From NCBI GenBank assembly GCA_024397935.1, contig CP073743.1:124001-188000 (forward strand): 64,000 nt of DNA, written 5' to 3'. The DNA comes from a bacterium SCSIO 12844. Lineage in GTDB: Bacteria > Pseudomonadota > Gammaproteobacteria > Francisellales > Francisellaceae. Shown here piece by piece: positions 1 to 7,640 of the stretch. Every line of letters starts with the position of its first letter. The stretch's first letter is position 1. The notes under the pieces are model-generated. The model made no database searches, was not told the DNA's origin, and saw only the letters and a list, made by a program, of their open reading frames with translations. The position numbers were made by a program, and so were the translations under genes.

Positions 1-180
1 ATAAGCTTTAAAGTTTACTGATGCAGTCTGCTTTTTATGACTAAGTGCAGCAGATTGTAATTTTTTAATTTCTTCATCTTTATTTTTAGTTACATGGTAT
101 TCGCCTTGCTCAAGCAAATCTATTAACTCTTTTTCCTCTTGATCAAGAGGTTTAAATATATCTTTTTTTTGTTTAGTCAT
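1..180 (-). CDS. CopG/BrnA-like antitoxin, partial (C-terminus beyond window)
   Basis: The first 60 residues are visible, starting MTKQKKDIFKPLDQEEKEL. A strong ribosome binding site (AGAGGTG) precedes the ATG at 178-180. The charged N-terminal part, with a 'DQEEKELIDLLEQGEY' stretch, a 'KDEEIKKLQSAA' stretch and then the beginning of a 'VNFKAY' strand, is how small ribbon-helix-helix-type antitoxins of CopG/BrnA-like toxin-antitoxin pairs usually begin. The DNA-binding part would lie outside the window. Just upstream on the same strand is a short open remnant that looks like the C-terminus of the partner toxin. The antitoxin would normally bind toxin and repress its own operon. Assignment is by recalled family resemblance. 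Confidence 0.6.
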   Translation of the reverse strand, partial: MTKQKKDIFKPLDQEEKELIDLLEQGEYHVTKNKDEEIKKLQSAALSHKKQTASVNFKAY

Positions 181-186
181 TTTATT

Positions 187-306
187 TCACCTCTTTAACT
201 TTTGTTTTGTAAGTTTTCTTGTTGGAAAAATGGTTTTCAAAAAAATATGCTGTTTATCTTCAACATAGGGTACGGCATAGATGTAGTCATCAAAATTTAT
301 TATAGG
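187..306 (-). pseudogene. C-terminal stub of the partner toxin
   Basis: This is an open stretch of 39 codons ending TGA at 187-189, only 6 bases before the antitoxin ATG. It reads NFDDYIYAVPYVEDKQHIF then FLKTIFPTRKLTK. An in-frame stop lies at 307-309 and no start codon is available, so the N-terminal half is missing. The sequence resembles the last strands of small toxins that pair with CopG-type antitoxins ('VPYVED...IFLKTIxPxRK'). The tight spacing to the antitoxin fits a toxin-antitoxin operon. The toxin is probably dead, leaving a solitary antitoxin. The exact toxin family is not certain. Confidence 0.45.
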
Positions 307-309
307 TTA

Positions 310-508
310 CTTTGTTTATAAGTATACTTAATATGTAGCTAATAGCAATATAATAGCTACAATAATGCTGAAATTAAATTTAATTTTCAGAAAGTTAATA
401 ATGACTCCCTAAATTTTTGGAGTACTAAATTAGTTTTGCTCCATTGGAGCTAAATCTCTATTGGTAAGGATTTGAGCGTTATTAATGCCCAAGATGACTA
501 GAGATAAA
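310..508. other. Intergenic region without a recognisable gene
   Basis: Both strands carry frequent stops. I see only a short hairpin, GCTCCATTGGAGC (about 438-450), with no T-tract, and a second weak one around 404-422. No toxin gene is present upstream of the XRE regulator, where a HigB/RelE partner would normally sit. This may be degraded accessory DNA. Confidence 0.5.
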
Positions 509-545
509 TTGAAGTTTTGTATTTTCAATTATATACTACATAGTA
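509..545 (+). promoter_or_regulatory. Promoter and candidate autoregulatory operator of the XRE gene
   Basis: A good sigma70-type promoter is readable: TTGAAG (509-514), a 17-base spacer, then TATACT (532-537). Overlapping the -10 box is an inverted repeat TACTA-CA-TAGTA (534-545). XRE antitoxins generally repress their own promoters by binding short palindromes over the -10 region, so this is a plausible operator. The functional reading is inference. Confidence 0.5.
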
Positions 546-573
546 GCATAGTAATTATCTTTTAGATAAAATC

Positions 574-873
574 ATGAGTGCTAGAAATACAATAAATGAG
601 TTTGCCAATGATCTTTATGATAGTGGCATGATTGATAAAAAAACATTACGTGATCTGTCAGATCATGCATTACCAGATCTATATGAATTTACTGGTGATG
701 AAATTAAGGCTTTAAGAGAAAGAGAAAAAGTAAGCCAAGCTGTATTTGCAAAGTATCTTAATATAAGTGCAGGTATGGTTAGAAGCTTAGAGCAAGGTAG
801 TCGCCATGCTAAAGGTGCTATTTTAAAATTACTGAATATAGTTAAGCAAAATGGAATTAAAGCATTAGGTTAA
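574..873 (+). CDS. XRE/HigA-like antitoxin-type transcriptional regulator (orphan)
   Basis: This 99-residue protein has a helix-turn-helix in its second half: 'ALREREKVSQAVFAKYLNIS' then 'MVRSLEQGSRHAKGAILKLL', about residues 46-90. This is the classic Cro/C1 fold as arranged in HigA/NadS-type antitoxins, where the N-terminal helix 'DLYDSGMIDKKTLRDLSD' precedes the HTH. Such proteins neutralise a RelE/HigB-type mRNA interferase and autoregulate. No toxin gene lies upstream or downstream, so this is an orphan antitoxin or a stand-alone repressor. The ribosome binding site is weak. A promoter with an overlapping palindrome sits about 35 bases upstream. Confidence 0.75.
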   Translation: MSARNTINEFANDLYDSGMIDKKTLRDLSDHALPDLYEFTGDEIKALREREKVSQAVFAKYLNISAGMVRSLEQGSRHAKGAILKLLNIVKQNGIKALG

Positions 874-964
874 AAAGGTACTTTCAACCCAAAACTTGGT
901 GGGGGTGATTCACCCGCCGAAAGCTTATTCTGCGTTACAAAAAAATTGATTTCGTTTCGCTTTT
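874..964. other. Structured intergenic segment
   Basis: Positions 881-923 can fold into a nested stem: CTTTC (881-885) pairs with GAAAG (919-923) around a GC-rich hairpin GGGTGATTCACCC (903-915). It is unusually G+C-rich for this window. There is no T-tract directly after it, so it is not a good intrinsic terminator for the upstream gene. It may belong to the end of a decayed mobile element, given the transposase-like relic next to it. Confidence 0.35.
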
Positions 965-1075
965 TTATTCTAAAAGGATGAGTCCATAAATAGCCATTAA
1001 AGAATATGAGTGATCATAACGTCTTAAAATTTTAGCTGTAATATGGTTAAAAAAACGAAATGGTTTAAGTGGTGA
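965..1075 (-). pseudogene. Probable transposase C-terminal relic
   Basis: A 36-codon open stretch on the minus strand ends in TAA at 965-967. It reads PFRFFNHITAKILRRYDHSY followed by a hydrophobic tail SLMAIYGLILLE. Upstream it is closed by a stop at 1076-1078. The 'FRR...RYDHS...(hydrophobic)' pattern resembles the C-terminal end of IS5-type DDE transposases. No start codon or other transposase part is present, so this would be an old, decayed fragment. Resemblance is from memory and short, so certainty is low. Confidence 0.35.
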
Positions 1076-1263
1076 TTAAATTAAGTTTCAATCTAAAGAT
1101 TTGCTAATTTTGATCTATTAAAAATTATTGTTAGCAAGACTTACTATTATGGAATTTTATAGATGTTTAATTCAAAATTTAAATTTTATTTAAAACAAAT
1201 AATTCTCTTTTTATTTAGATAAAGGGAAGTAGTAACTCAAATTAGAGATTACTAACTCCTATT

Positions 1264-1467
1264 TTAGATTGCAGTAACATTAACTGCTTGGTCGCCTTTA
1301 GGTGTTTCTTGTATCTGAAACTCGACGTGCTGCTCTTCAGATAAAGTATCAGCACCATTGATGCCTCTAACATGAACAAAAATATCTTTTTTGCCATCAT
1401 TACGTTTGATAAAACCAAAGCCTTTTTGATCGTTGAAAAATTTAACGATTCCTGTATATGTATTCAT
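1264..1467 (-). CDS. csp: CspA-family cold-shock protein
   Basis: This 67-residue single cold-shock domain is a five-stranded OB fold that binds single-stranded RNA/DNA and melts mRNA structure. Both nucleic-acid-binding motifs are visible: RNP1 'KGFGFI' at about residues 15-20 and RNP2 'DIFVHV' at about 28-33. The N-terminus '[15 protein letters not shown]' matches the family. Length equals the usual 65-70 residues. It stands alone, with about 140 bases of untranslated sequence upstream before the next gene. Whether it is cold-induced cannot be told from the sequence. Confidence 0.95.
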   Translation of the reverse strand: MNTYTGIVKFFNDQKGFGFIKRNDGKKDIFVHVRGINGADTLSEEQHVEFQIQETPKGDQAVNVTAI

Positions 1468-1607
1468 TATTGTATATTCTCTTTAATTGTTTAATTTACT
1501 TAATTTGCGTTGTGTATAAATTTGAAAAAATAGAAGTTCTAAATTTTAGATAAAAAAATAAACAAAGCTCGCACATCCTAGCACACATTTTTAGATTAAG
1601 ATATAAT

Positions 1608-1961
1608 TTAGTTGCGATTAAGTTTGACGCCATGAATGGGAAATGTACCATTAGCTAGCTCAGAAGAGTAGAAAGACATTAATTTATTAATGTTTGGTTT
1701 GTATTTTTTTCCCCATAATTTTTTTAATCTAAATATGGCTTTTTCATTAATATAAATACCACCTTTATTATCAACTAAAAACATAGCAACATCACTATTA
1801 TTTGTTGTTATTGCATAGACAAAATCATCTTTATCATCATTCATCTCTTCGATTGTATCTTCAATATGCTCTTTTAGCTCAAATTCATATAATTCTTTTG
1901 ACATAGGCTTATTTTTAAAGAATGTACTGCGTAAAATTTCTTCAAAGTTTTTTTTACTCAT
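1608..1961 (-). CDS. Hypothetical protein, 117 aa
   Basis: I do not recognise this family. The protein is soluble and charged. It has an acidic helical N-terminal half ('KEHIEDTIEEMNDDKDDFVY', residues about 30-49), a strand-rich middle ('YAITTNNSDVAMFLVDNKGG') and a basic segment ('FRLKKLWGKKYKPNINKL'). There is no signal peptide or membrane segment. A purine-rich stretch precedes the start (minus-strand 'CTAGGAGTTTTCATAAAT'), and the AGGAG is an adequate ribosome binding site. It sits alone between the cold-shock gene and a long non-coding gap in an accessory-looking region. Confidence 0.6.
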   Translation of the reverse strand: MSKKNFEEILRSTFFKNKPMSKELYEFELKEHIEDTIEEMNDDKDDFVYAITTNNSDVAMFLVDNKGGIYINEKAIFRLKKLWGKKYKPNINKLMSFYSSELANGTFPIHGVKLNRN

Positions 1962-2544
1962 ATTTATGAAAACTCCTAGTTTTATTGCTGCTTTAGGGTA
2001 TGAACGTTACTTGGTAAAGTTCATTAGCTGCTAATGGCATTAAAGTTAAAATTTGAATATTCTAGTGATTACTTATTTTAAGATACCAGCATGCTCATCT
2101 ATCTTTAAAACTTTAAAAGCCTTTATTTAAGTTACAAATAATGCTGAACTTGGATCTAAGATAAATAGAGAATAACCTATATATTTTGAGAAACTAATAA
2201 AGCGGAGATAGTGTATCATCATTTTCTTAAAATTACATCAAAGACGTCTTTAATCTACAGAAAGTGTTAATATATAGGTGCAAAATTGCTATCATTTACC
2301 AACTAAATATCTTATGATGGGATTTTCCTAGTTTGTTTCAATGGTTAACTTCTAAATTCTAGAATGCCAAAAGTAAGACATGATTAGGCATTTATTAATA
2401 GAAACTTAAGGAGCCAACTAGTGAATAATCCTAGATTTTATATTGATAACTTATTGTTAATATAACAAAAAGTAGATCGTAAATTTTTATTTTAAGTAAG
2501 CCTAAACCAAAATATATTAATTTATATTTCTTTTGGATATCAAA
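1962..2544. other. Long intergenic region with one 14-codon ORF
   Basis: No gene of normal size is visible on either strand. The only notable item is a tiny ORF at 2421-2465, GTG start and TAA stop, 14 residues beginning MNNPRFYIDN. It has a textbook ribosome binding site, AAGGAG at 2408-2413, 7 bases before the GTG. It lies 80 bases before the desaturase start, which itself has no clear ribosome binding site. The small ORF could be a leader peptide, or the surviving start of a lost gene. Confidence 0.4.
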
Positions 2545-3642
2545 ATGAAAGTAATCAATGCTAGTTGCTGGAAAGGTCTAATAAGGCCTTATACCCAAAA
2601 ATCTAATTATATTGCAAGTAGACAAGTAATTAATACACTTTTGCCTTTATTTCTTCTCTGGGCGATTTATTTTACGTTTTATAATGTTTCTATTTTAGTG
2701 TTATTTATTTGTCTCATTTTAAGTTCTACATTATTGCTTAGATGTTTTGTATTGATGCATGACTGTGGCCACAACAGCTTATTTAAATCAAAGCGTCTTA
2801 ACAATATATTCGGCTTTATCTTTGGCGTTATTACGGGTATGCCACAATATGTTTGGTCAGCTAATCATGCCTTTCATCATAAAACAAATGGTGATTGGGA
2901 TAGTTATCGTGGACCATTAAATATAATAACAACAGATGAATTTACAGAACTAAGTTATTCTAAGCGTATCAAATATATTTTTTTACGTAATCCCTTACTG
3001 TTTCCAATTGGAGGTTTTATCTATCTTATTTTTAATCCACGCTATAACTGGATTAAAGATTCTATTTTAATGCTAGTGTATGTAACTAAATATAAAGCAA
3101 AGAAGAATAATACGCTTAGTGTACAAGCTTTACTTAAACAGTTTCCATCACGCTCTTGGAGAAATCTGAATGAGTATAAGCATCAATCACTGAATAATAT
3201 CTTGTTAATTTCAATTTGGATTATTCTTTCTATTTATTTTGGAGCATACCATTTTTTTGTACTATATATTGCGAGCGCTTCAATAGGTGGTGGGATGGGT
3301 ATTCTTTTGTTTACAGTACAACATAATTTTGAACATGCCTATGCATCAGATAAAGAGAATTGGGATTATTATAAAGGAGCGTTAGAAGGCTCTAGTTTTC
3401 TTATATTTCCGCCTATATTAAATTGGATTACAGCTGATATTGCTTATCACCATATACATCACTTATCTGCAAGTATTCCTAATTATCAGTTAGCTAAATG
3501 CCATAATGATCATGCTAGTTATTTTCAAGAGGTAAAGAAAATTCACTTAAATGAAATACTATACTCTTTAAAATATATTCTTTGGGATAAAAATAAACAA
3601 ATACTGATATCTGTCAAAGAGTATAAAAATATTCACGAATAG
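2545..3642 (+). CDS. Membrane fatty acid desaturase
   Basis: This is an integral-membrane di-iron desaturase of the PF00487 type, which introduces double bonds into acyl lipids and so adjusts membrane fluidity. The three histidine boxes are in order: HDCGH (about residue 72), HAFHH (about 108) and HHIHH (about 302). Hydrophobic segments lie between and around them. The ATG at 2545 is chosen over the in-frame TTG at 2533 because neither has a good ribosome binding site and ATG is the commoner start. This gives 365 residues, normal for the family. The exact regiospecificity and the electron donor cannot be read from the sequence. Confidence 0.9.
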   Translation: MKVINASCWKGLIRPYTQKSNYIASRQVINTLLPLFLLWAIYFTFYNVSILVLFICLILSSTLLLRCFVLMHDCGHNSLFKSKRLNNIFGFIFGVITGMPQYVWSANHAFHHKTNGDWDSYRGPLNIITTDEFTELSYSKRIKYIFLRNPLLFPIGGFIYLIFNPRYNWIKDSILMLVYVTKYKAKKNNTLSVQALLKQFPSRSWRNLNEYKHQSLNNILLISIWIILSIYFGAYHFFVLYIASASIGGGMGILLFTVQHNFEHAYASDKENWDYYKGALEGSSFLIFPPILNWITADIAYHHIHHLSASIPNYQLAKCHNDHASYFQEVKKIHLNEILYSLKYILWDKNKQILISVKEYKNIHE

Positions 3643-3823
3643 TAGGATTCTAGCGTTCTTAATTTCATTGCCTTTAATAGTATTTGCATTAAAAAATATT
3701 CGTACACAAATTAAATTACATGGATTATAATTGATTGTATCTTGTACAGTTGGTTGATAATATATCTGAAATTTAGTAGTATAGCTATTGTATTGTCAAT
3801 AAAGGATATTAAATATCAGAAAA

Positions 3824-5125
3824 ATGAAAAATAATATATTTCGTTCACTAAGAAATTCTTTAGGGAATATTATCGAATGGTATGACTTTTCACTCTATGG
3901 ATATTTTGCCGCAGTAATTGCTGTTGAATTCTTCCCGTCAGACAATCATTTTATAGCCTTATTAGCAACGTTTGCAGCTTTTGGTATAGGTTTTCTTGCA
4001 CGGCCTTTAGGTGCTATTGTTTTTGGTGCATTAGGAGATAAAAGGGGGCGCTATTATGCTATGAATTTATCTATTCTATTAATGGCAATCCCTACAACCT
4101 TAATGGCTATTTTACCAGGCTATAATACGATAGGTATTTTAGCGCCTATTTTATTAGTTCTAATTAGAATAATACAAGGCATATCAGCAGGCGGACAGTT
4201 TGGAAATTTATTAACGATTACATCAGAAGATAGTCAAACTAGATATACAGGTTTTAGTGCTGGGATTGCCTACTCATCATCAGTTATTGGTTTTTTAATC
4301 GCGGCAGGTGTTAGTTATTTGGTTATGACCTTAACGCCAGAGAGTTGGCATAATATTGCATGGCGTTTGCCATTTGCATTGAGTCTATTATTATTATTTA
4401 CGCAATTAAAATTAAGAAATAATCATGATAATGAATCTGTGGAACAACAAACAATGCAAACAGACTCAGCTACGGTAGAACCATCTAAACCACTTTCAAA
4501 ATTAATTGAACTTTATCCAAGATGTTTATTCTACATTATCCTATTATCGACAGTAACTTCATTTTTGTACTACTTGGTACTAACTTATATGATTACCTAT
4601 ATGACCGATTATCTAAATTTGAGTTTAAGCCAAGCGTTAGGTGTTAATGTTATTAGTATTGTATTATTATGCTTGTTGGTTCCAGTCTTTGGTATTGTCT
4701 CGGATATATTCGGTAGAAAACGTTTTCTAATTATTGCATTTTTGATCACTTTATTAGTGGAGGCACCTTTAATCTCTCTATTACAACCAGTCAGCTATGC
4801 TTCAATTATACTTGCCAGTATTGGATTTGCTGTAATTACTGCTTTAATACAAGGTGCAGCAACCCCTCTATATAGTGAAATTTTTCCAAGATATATCAGA
4901 GCATCTGGTTGTTCAATTGGTTTTGGAATAGGAACTTCAATTGCTGGATTTTCGCCAATGATTGCTACTGGGCTAACAGGCTTCTTTAGTCCTGCATCTA
5001 GTTTGTATATTTTATTTTTTATGATTGCTTTTGTGGGGTTGGCAGTCGCCATTTTAATACCACACAAAAAGTTAGAAGTTAGACGCTTACAGAATTTAAA
5101 TACAGAAATGCTTAAGGCAGCTTAA
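3824..5125 (+). CDS. MFS transporter, metabolite:H+ symporter (MHS) family
   Basis: This 433-residue protein has about 12 hydrophobic segments. The start 'NSLGNIIEWYDFSLYGYFAA' is the hallmark of MHS symporters (ProP, citrate, shikimate and related carriers). The cytoplasmic loop 2-3 motif 'GALGDKRGRYYAM' is the MFS motif A, and a second copy 'GIVSDIFGRKRFL' sits between helices 8 and 9. 'RIIQGISAGGQFGN' is the MHS helix-4 motif. It would import a small organic acid or osmolyte with protons, but the substrate is not predictable. Its stop overlaps the convergent MarR gene by four bases. Confidence 0.9.
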   Translation: MKNNIFRSLRNSLGNIIEWYDFSLYGYFAAVIAVEFFPSDNHFIALLATFAAFGIGFLARPLGAIVFGALGDKRGRYYAMNLSILLMAIPTTLMAILPGYNTIGILAPILLVLIRIIQGISAGGQFGNLLTITSEDSQTRYTGFSAGIAYSSSVIGFLIAAGVSYLVMTLTPESWHNIAWRLPFALSLLLLFTQLKLRNNHDNESVEQQTMQTDSATVEPSKPLSKLIELYPRCLFYIILLSTVTSFLYYLVLTYMITYMTDYLNLSLSQALGVNVISIVLLCLLVPVFGIVSDIFGRKRFLIIAFLITLLVEAPLISLLQPVSYASIILASIGFAVITALIQGAATPLYSEIFPRYIRASGCSIGFGIGTSIAGFSPMIATGLTGFFSPASSLYILFFMIAFVGLAVAILIPHKKLEVRRLQNLNTEMLKAA

Positions 5126-5610
5126 TTTAGTTCATCAGAGTAAAGCAATGGTGAGAAGTTTTCATTTTCATTTAAATCAATTAAAGTAGCGACTCTTTCT
5201 AAAGAAGATAGAATCATAAGTTGTTCCCACTTTTTTAGATTATCAAATTTTGAAATAAACTGTTCATGCATCAGTGTTGGTGATTGGTTGAATAAGTCGC
5301 GACCACTATCTGTTGGTATGATGAATACTTTACGTTTATCTTTGTCTAGGCGAACACGTTCTAAGAGATTCCTTTTTTCTAGTCGGTCAATAATTGGTGT
5401 AATGGTAGCTGGAGATAAGGTAATTAATTTAGCAATATCACTGGCAGTTAGCTTTTCTTTACTTTGGCAAATAAATTTTAAAATTAATAATTGTGGTACT
5501 GTTAAGCCATATTTTTTAATTAAATCACGAGACCTTTGATCGACTGATCGTATAATTTTACGTAATAGAATTAATACTTGATCACATAGATCATTATTTT
5601 CATTCAACAA
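5122..5610 (-). CDS. MarR-family transcriptional regulator
   Basis: This 162-residue winged-helix protein has 'LLILKFICQSKEKLTASDIA' followed by 'LITLSPATITPIIDRLEKR' as helix-turn-helix, and the MarR wing 'LLERVRLDKDKRKVFIIPTD' (about residues 95-114). MarR proteins are dimeric repressors released by phenolic or drug-like ligands. It is divergent from the flavin monooxygenase at 5818, and the 207-base gap holds a perfect 16-bp inverted repeat that could be its binding region. By usual MarR logic it controls the monooxygenase and itself. It is convergent with the upstream transporter, overlapping by four bases. Confidence 0.9.
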   Translation of the reverse strand: MLNENNDLCDQVLILLRKIIRSVDQRSRDLIKKYGLTVPQLLILKFICQSKEKLTASDIAKLITLSPATITPIIDRLEKRNLLERVRLDKDKRKVFIIPTDSGRDLFNQSPTLMHEQFISKFDNLKKWEQLMILSSLERVATLIDLNENENFSPLLYSDELN

Positions 5611-5669
5611 TGCTTAGAACCTCTAGTCTCAAATAATAGTAAATAAGATAGCTATTCTAACTTAATTTA

Positions 5670-5745
5670 TTGTATTCAAACAAAAGAATTTTAAATAATT
5701 GAGCTTTGTATCTTCCGCCATTTTAGTTTTTTTGTTTGAATACAA
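5670..5745. promoter_or_regulatory. Candidate MarR operator: 16-bp inverted repeat plus a third half-site
   Basis: TTGTATTCAAACAAAA (5670-5685) and its exact reverse complement TTTTGTTTGAATACAA (5730-5745) are separated by 44 bases in the divergent gap. A third partial copy, GTATATTCAAACC, lies at 5774-5786, close to the monooxygenase start. Each arm contains TATTCAAA, so this looks like a repeated regulator half-site rather than a terminator. MarR binding is inferred from position. Confidence 0.55.
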
Positions 5746-5817
5746 GATATCCTTTCTAAAAAGGGATATTTTGTGTATATTCAAACCATTATTGTAATTA
5801 TCTATTAAAGGCTAAGT

Positions 5818-6981
5818 ATGAGTCACAACCACAAAATACTCGTTATAGGTGCTGGCATAGCCGGGCCTGCGATTTGCTATTGGCTAAAAAAGTATGGTTT
5901 TAACCCAACTCTAATAGAAAGAAGTAAACAATTAAGAACGGGTGGATACGACATAGATATTCGTGGTATTGCAATAGATATTGTCAAAAAAATGGATATA
6001 TATGACAGTATACGTGCAAAACGCACATCGCTACTATCAACACGTTATGTGAGTGCTGATGGTCAAACGCTATCAGAGGAATACAATGAAGAAGGAAGTT
6101 TTAAAGAAGGCGATGAAGTCGAAATTGTTCGTGGTGACTTAGTTAGTATTTTATTAGAAGCCATCCCTGATGTGCCTTGCTATTTTGATCAAGAAATAAC
6201 AAGCCTTATACAAAAAGAGCAGTTTGTCGAAGTAACTTTTAAGAATGGTCATATTGAGCACTATGATTTGGTGATGGCAGCCGATGGATTACACTCATCA
6301 ACTAGAAAGATGACCTTTTCAGACGAAGAATATCAGTTTTTTAATCTAGGCTATTACATCAGCGTTTTTAGTATACCTAATTATTTAGATATCAATAGAG
6401 CTCAAGTTATATTCACAAAAGATCAAAAATCAATCAGCATGAATAGCGATAAAGACCCCGATAGAGCATTTACATGCGTTGCGTTTCGATCCAAGAAAGT
6501 ACTAAGTGGTGTAACTAATGAAAGAGAACAAAAAGAGTGTCTTAGAGACTTGTTCTACGATATGGGGTGGGAGTCGAATAAGATAATCGATCTTATGAAT
6601 GACAGTGATGATTTCTATTTTGACGTTATGGCTCAGATAAAAATGGACTCATGGACTAAAGGTCGCATCGCACTATTGGGTGATGCTGGCTATTGTGCTT
6701 CGCCATTATCTGGTATGGGTATTAATATATCTCTTGTCGGGGCTTATATTTTAGCAGGTGAGCTAAAATCTGCAGAAGGTGATTATGCTATGGCCTTTAG
6801 TCGTTATAATAAAATAATGCGCCCATTTGTTGATGCTAATCAAAACATAGCCCCTTGGATGGGAGAGTGTTTTCTGACAGAAGATGAAGTTTCAACAGAG
6901 GTAATTGAGCAACGCTCAAGTGATATTTTGGAAAAAATCAGAACGGCAGCGAATGCCATTTCATTACCCGATTATGTATAA
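5818..6981 (+). CDS. FAD-dependent monooxygenase, TetX-like
   Basis: This 387-residue flavoprotein belongs to the class A aromatic/drug hydroxylase family, which uses NAD(P)H and O2. The Rossmann motif 'VIGAGIAGPAICYWL' is at about residues 9-23, the 'DG' motif 'AADGLHSSTRK' near 155, and the 'GD' motif 'ALLGDAGYCASPLSGMG' near 285 closes the FAD site. Overall order and length match TetX-type enzymes and other small-molecule monooxygenases. A good ribosome binding site (AAAGG) precedes the ATG. A divergent MarR regulator suggests induction by a small aromatic compound. Substrate, and therefore any role in drug inactivation, is unknown. Confidence 0.85.
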   Translation: MSHNHKILVIGAGIAGPAICYWLKKYGFNPTLIERSKQLRTGGYDIDIRGIAIDIVKKMDIYDSIRAKRTSLLSTRYVSADGQTLSEEYNEEGSFKEGDEVEIVRGDLVSILLEAIPDVPCYFDQEITSLIQKEQFVEVTFKNGHIEHYDLVMAADGLHSSTRKMTFSDEEYQFFNLGYYISVFSIPNYLDINRAQVIFTKDQKSISMNSDKDPDRAFTCVAFRSKKVLSGVTNEREQKECLRDLFYDMGWESNKIIDLMNDSDDFYFDVMAQIKMDSWTKGRIALLGDAGYCASPLSGMGINISLVGAYILAGELKSAEGDYAMAFSRYNKIMRPFVDANQNIAPWMGECFLTEDEVSTEVIEQRSSDILEKIRTAANAISLPDYV

Positions 6982-7010
6982 CAAGTGTGAGTTTACAAAT
7001 AATTACATAA

Positions 7011-7127
7011 CTGGTAAGTATTTATTACCGTGCTTTATTTGATCTTTACATACCCATTGAGGCTGCAAAACAAGGCAATGAAAAGGCACAAGAAAAGCTA
7101 GATAAATTAAAAGATAAAGATAATTAA
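7011..7127 (+). pseudogene. Sel1-repeat protein remnant
   Basis: An open stretch without a start codon (preceded by TAA at 7008-7010) reads YYRALFDLYIPIEAAKQGNE followed by KAQEKLDKLKDKDN and a stop at 7125-7127. The 'AAKQGNEKAQEKLDKL' end is the typical last unit of Sel1-like (TPR-like) repeat proteins. Only about one repeat remains, and the N-terminal part is missing. It follows the monooxygenase directly and appears to be a decayed gene end. Confidence 0.5.
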
Positions 7128-7184
7128 AAGACAAGTGTACCAACTTCAAAAGAAGATAAATAAAATAAAGTAACTTACATATAT

Positions 7185-7562
7185 TTAATCTAAAGGGCAT
7201 ACGCGAATTATATTTCCATCTGGATCTTTAACTAGAAATGTTCGACCAAATACTTCAGTTATAGGGTTTTGTATAATTTTAATATCAGGGTCACTTTTCC
7301 ATTGTAGAAAAAGATGATCTACTGCTTCATTGGAAGATAACATAATGCCAATTTCTGAAAATCTAGGCGTTGAAGGATCAGGTGTTGTGCCGCCTGACCA
7401 AAGTGCAAATAATGCTTCTCTACCAGCAGAAAATGCAACGTATCTAGGACTTGTAAAAACAGGTTCTATATTAAATATTTTTTTATAAAATTCAGTCGAT
7501 CGATTAATATCTGATACGTAGATAAGCTGTAGATTTGCGCAATATGATTTTAATTGTTGCAT
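7185..7562 (-). CDS. VOC/glyoxalase-superfamily protein
   Basis: This 125-residue protein has two beta-alpha-beta-beta-beta modules: 'LQLIYVSDINRSTEFYKKIF' at residues 12-31 and a C-terminal 'GRTFLVKDPDGNIIRVCPLD'. This is the vicinal oxygen chelate fold seen in glyoxalase I, dioxygenases and antibiotic-binding proteins. The terminal 'DPDGNIIR' loop normally carries a metal-ligand Glu; here the position is Ile-Arg, and His ligands are not obvious, so it may be a binding protein rather than an enzyme. It neighbours the flavin monooxygenase and a transporter. The function is not assigned. Confidence 0.8.
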   Translation of the reverse strand: MQQLKSYCANLQLIYVSDINRSTEFYKKIFNIEPVFTSPRYVAFSAGREALFALWSGGTTPDPSTPRFSEIGIMLSSNEAVDHLFLQWKSDPDIKIIQNPITEVFGRTFLVKDPDGNIIRVCPLD

Positions 7563-7640
7563 GTTTGTTCTTCCTAAATTTTATTTTTATATCAAATAGG
7601 CTAGAGTCTATTTAAATAACAGGTTAGTCAATTTAATTGC

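Noticed and set aside
898-918. GC-rich hairpin after the XRE gene as an intrinsic terminator
   Set aside because: No T-tract follows. Kept only as an unexplained structure.
7003-7200. 65-codon hydrophobic frame on the minus strand
   Set aside because: It is the antisense of the Sel1-like relic and its low-complexity flanks, lacks a ribosome binding site and overlaps the VOC gene end in a different frame.
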